The notes under the pieces: model-generated
What the model was told of the DNA's origin: nothing
Seen by the model: only the letters and a program-made list of their open reading frames with translations
Databases searched by the model: none
Origin: Zonotrichia leucophrys gambelii
Taxonomy: Eukaryota > Chordata > Aves > Passeriformes > Passerellidae
DNA: 64,000 nucleotides
Assembly (NCBI RefSeq): GCF_028769735.1
Contig: NC_088171.1
Coordinates: 78,137,216-78,201,215 of the forward strand
Direction: 5' to 3'
Part shown: one piece after another, positions 61,698 to 64,000 of the stretch
Position numbering within the stretch: position 1 is the stretch's first letter
Layout: every line of letters begins with the position of its first letter
Made by a program: the position numbers and the translations under genes

Positions 61698-64000
61698 TAA
61701 AGTTGCTGTACATTTAAAGGCATCTGAGCTTCTCTTTGCTGTGCAAGTGCAAGCAAAGTATGAGCAAAGTCAATTGCACTGACCTTCCTATTGTTGAAAG
61801 GAAAGCAAGAGATTCTTGACAGTTTCCAGGGCAAAACAAGGAAGATCTTGCAAACATGTCTCTGTGGGGGCTCTGAACAATAGCAAAGGTTCTTTCCCAG
61901 GGTTGAATTTCTCTTTTCCTTTGGCACACTTTCACAAAAGGGTTGGGTCCTTTGAGGTTATCTGCAATGTGCTTACGCTCAGAGCATTAACATGCCTGTT
62001 AGCTCTGCACCTTCAGGATACTTTTACTGTCATTAAAGAGTGATTATATTGCAGAAAAAATTTAATCTGGACTGAAGAAAAGCAAGCCTCCAGGCTCTCA
62101 CCTCTTCTCACGGCTCTTCAGGAAAGCAATATGCATCACATTTCTGTTAACCATATATGTTTAGTTCATAAGCTCTTCGAACAGAGGTTCTTTCTTTCCT
62201 TGTGTATGTAGGTATAGAATAACAGCATTTTAGAGAAGTGGCCTGGGCCAGAATGCCTTTTAACCATCAGCTGTACACTAAGAAATTTAGTAACTATGCA
62301 AAAAAACCAATTTTGCAGGCCTCTCTATTAATACAAATATTTAAAACTTCATACAGCAATTTTCCTTTTTTATTTGTTGAGAGTACTGAAGAGTTTGAAG
62401 TGCACTGATCTTTGGCTGCGCTGACTCTCAATTTCCCAAACACAAGTGCATATTTCTTTGACCATATGCTATTGATTTCCAGCCATGTGAATATGTGAAC
62501 ATTTCCAACATTTCTTTGGAGTATTGACCTTGTTGGGACAGAAGTGCCATCAGTAAGCAGGTTGTGAGAGCAAGAGCACATGTGGTGAGACTTTGCTGTC
62601 CACAGCTGCAGAGGCTGCTGGGTTTGGATACAGCCATGAAGCACAGGGGAATTTTTAATTACCTCGAAGAATTAAAGCAGAGACTGCATTCAGCATCACA
62701 TTAAGGATGCAAAAGCTTCATGGTGGTGCAAGAATTCATGGAGGTGAATGACCTGATCTAAACCAAACTGAACTATTCCTGCCTGTTCCAGTAAGCTTCT
62801 CCCAGGGGCACAGCTGCATAACAATATTGCCAGCGTGGTATGGGAAGTTTGTATTTCTGAAAAAAAATTAGGATTAGCATTATGCAAGTCTGTAGAGTGA
62901 ATCATCCTTGCTGCATGGAGAGAAAGTATTTGAAATAATTTATACCATTTTAAAACTCCATTTTCCTTATTTACTAAATACAAGCCTGCTCATCCCTTTG
63001 GTATGTGTACCAGCTGTGTTTCTGTTTACCACTGCCCACTTCTTTCAGAATTTCTGCTCTACCTAAAACTTTACTAACAGCCAGGCCAAATATGCTGCTT
63101 TAACTGGTTTTGTGAATCCTGGGCTCTGCCCTGAAATCATTGTCCATATCCACCAATGACACCACTCAGCAGAAAGTGCAATTACTCAGCTGTTCTGTTG
63201 AATAATAATGAAGCAAGTAGGCAAAAGTAGTGAAAAATGTTTATGCTGGGCTAAACTCTACTCAGCTACACAAGCTCATCCACATTTGAAATACACAGGA
63301 CTGGTTTTTTGTGGCAGCAGTTTATCCCCTACGCAATAGTAATGAGGAAAAGAACAAAGTGTATTGGCACTAGAAATACTTTAATAGGACTAGGATTAAA
63401 TTTAATTGCCTCATTATAAAAGATCAGTTTATCGAATCCACTGTCTTAGTCCCAATTAAAACTCAGTCAGCATGCCTGTGGCTCTTCAAAATAGCAAGAG
63501 AGCTTTTTCACATGTTAAGGCAGGCAGAAGCCATTTCTATTTTGACTGGGATAAAACATTTATGAGATGTGCTGTCCATTGACCACTTCTTCCAACCTCA
63601 CCTAAGAACACTTGTGGCTGTTGGAGACTGACTGTTTATAGGAAAGAAAACAGCCCCAGATATAATACTTCTTCTCTAGGTGTAAGAACCTCCTTTGCCT
63701 AGTTCTCAAGGGGTGAAAGTGAAGATTTAATCAGTCTTTACACTTTTATATTTTTTAAATTATTTAACTTTTATTACTGTTGCACCATTTATACAATTAC
63801 ATATAATTTCAATGCATCCATTGTACATTTTGTTTTTTCATTTGTTTTCCAATGAGTGTGTGTTGGTGTCTGTGACACAGAATGGAAGAGAAACTGGAAC
63901 TGCAATGAACGCAGACTTTTTCATTTCCACTGACCAATAAACAGAACTACAGGTGCACCCAACCACGGACATGCATTAACTCGTCATGAGAAATCTAGGT
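61698..64000. other. No recognised feature to the window end
   Basis: AT-rich sequence with isolated short open frames (62294-62644 and 62696-62983, - strand) of no recognisable family. 63720-63860 is particularly T/A-rich and looks like 3'-UTR-type sequence by composition only; no upstream exon supports that. Confidence 0.4.

Noticed and set aside
61471..61927. Lys/Arg/Glu and Phe/Leu/Ser repeat proteins
   Set aside because: Translations of the (GAAAA)27 array and its flanks.
63720..63860. T/A-rich stretch resembling a gene 3' UTR
   Set aside because: Composition alone is not evidence; no upstream coding exon or stop codon could be linked to it.

Overview
The window looks like nuclear DNA from a bird, most probably a passerine or close relative. 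The evidence is several LINE fragments with the avian CR1 3' end, together with ERV LTRs of types I know from bird genomes. There is no bacterial, organellar or phage signature. By eye the DNA is AT-rich, except for one GC-rich island at about 12.5-15.0 kb.

I recognise no protein-coding exon, tRNA, rRNA or other RNA gene. The open reading frames are short, scattered over all six frames, and match no family I can name. The longest ones are translations of microsatellites or LTR sequence. The window is therefore best read as an intergenic gene desert or the inside of a large intron, built from old unique sequence, decayed transposons and simple repeats.

Layout: 0.08-0.3 kb is an avian CR1 fragment (- strand). 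0.3-10 kb has nothing recognised apart from a hairpin. An (AAT)n microsatellite lies at 10.06 kb. 10.64-12.49 kb is a long, highly decayed CR1 of an older, pre-avian type (+ strand). 12.5-15.0 kb is the island: an unidentified GC-rich block, then two complete solo LTRs of different families in the same orientation. Each has TG...CA ends, its own perfect 5-bp target duplication and an AATAAA signal, and only 17 bp separate them. 15-29.6 kb has no recognised element, but contains a perfect 13-bp-stem hairpin, a pyrimidine-rich stretch and a palindrome cluster. 29.6-36 kb holds three avian CR1 pieces and a decayed LTR. 36-45 kb is AT-rich and otherwise featureless. 45.19-46.15 kb is an old, apparently full-length LTR on the - strand. 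At about 49.9 kb there is a probable ancient amniote repeat. 51.17-51.52 kb is a 354-bp polypurine GGAA/AGAA microsatellite with an orderly internal structure. About 55.94-56.17 kb is an old CR1 piece (- strand). 61.56-61.70 kb is a perfect (GAAAA)27 array. The rest has nothing I can support.

Nothing here forms an operon, pathway or novel multi-gene system. The most interesting structures are the twin LTR insertion, the GATA and E-box motifs inside the longer LTR, the phase-preserving GGAA to AGAA microsatellite, and the pre-avian CR1 relic. Family assignments rest on remembered consensus patterns and were not checked by a search.
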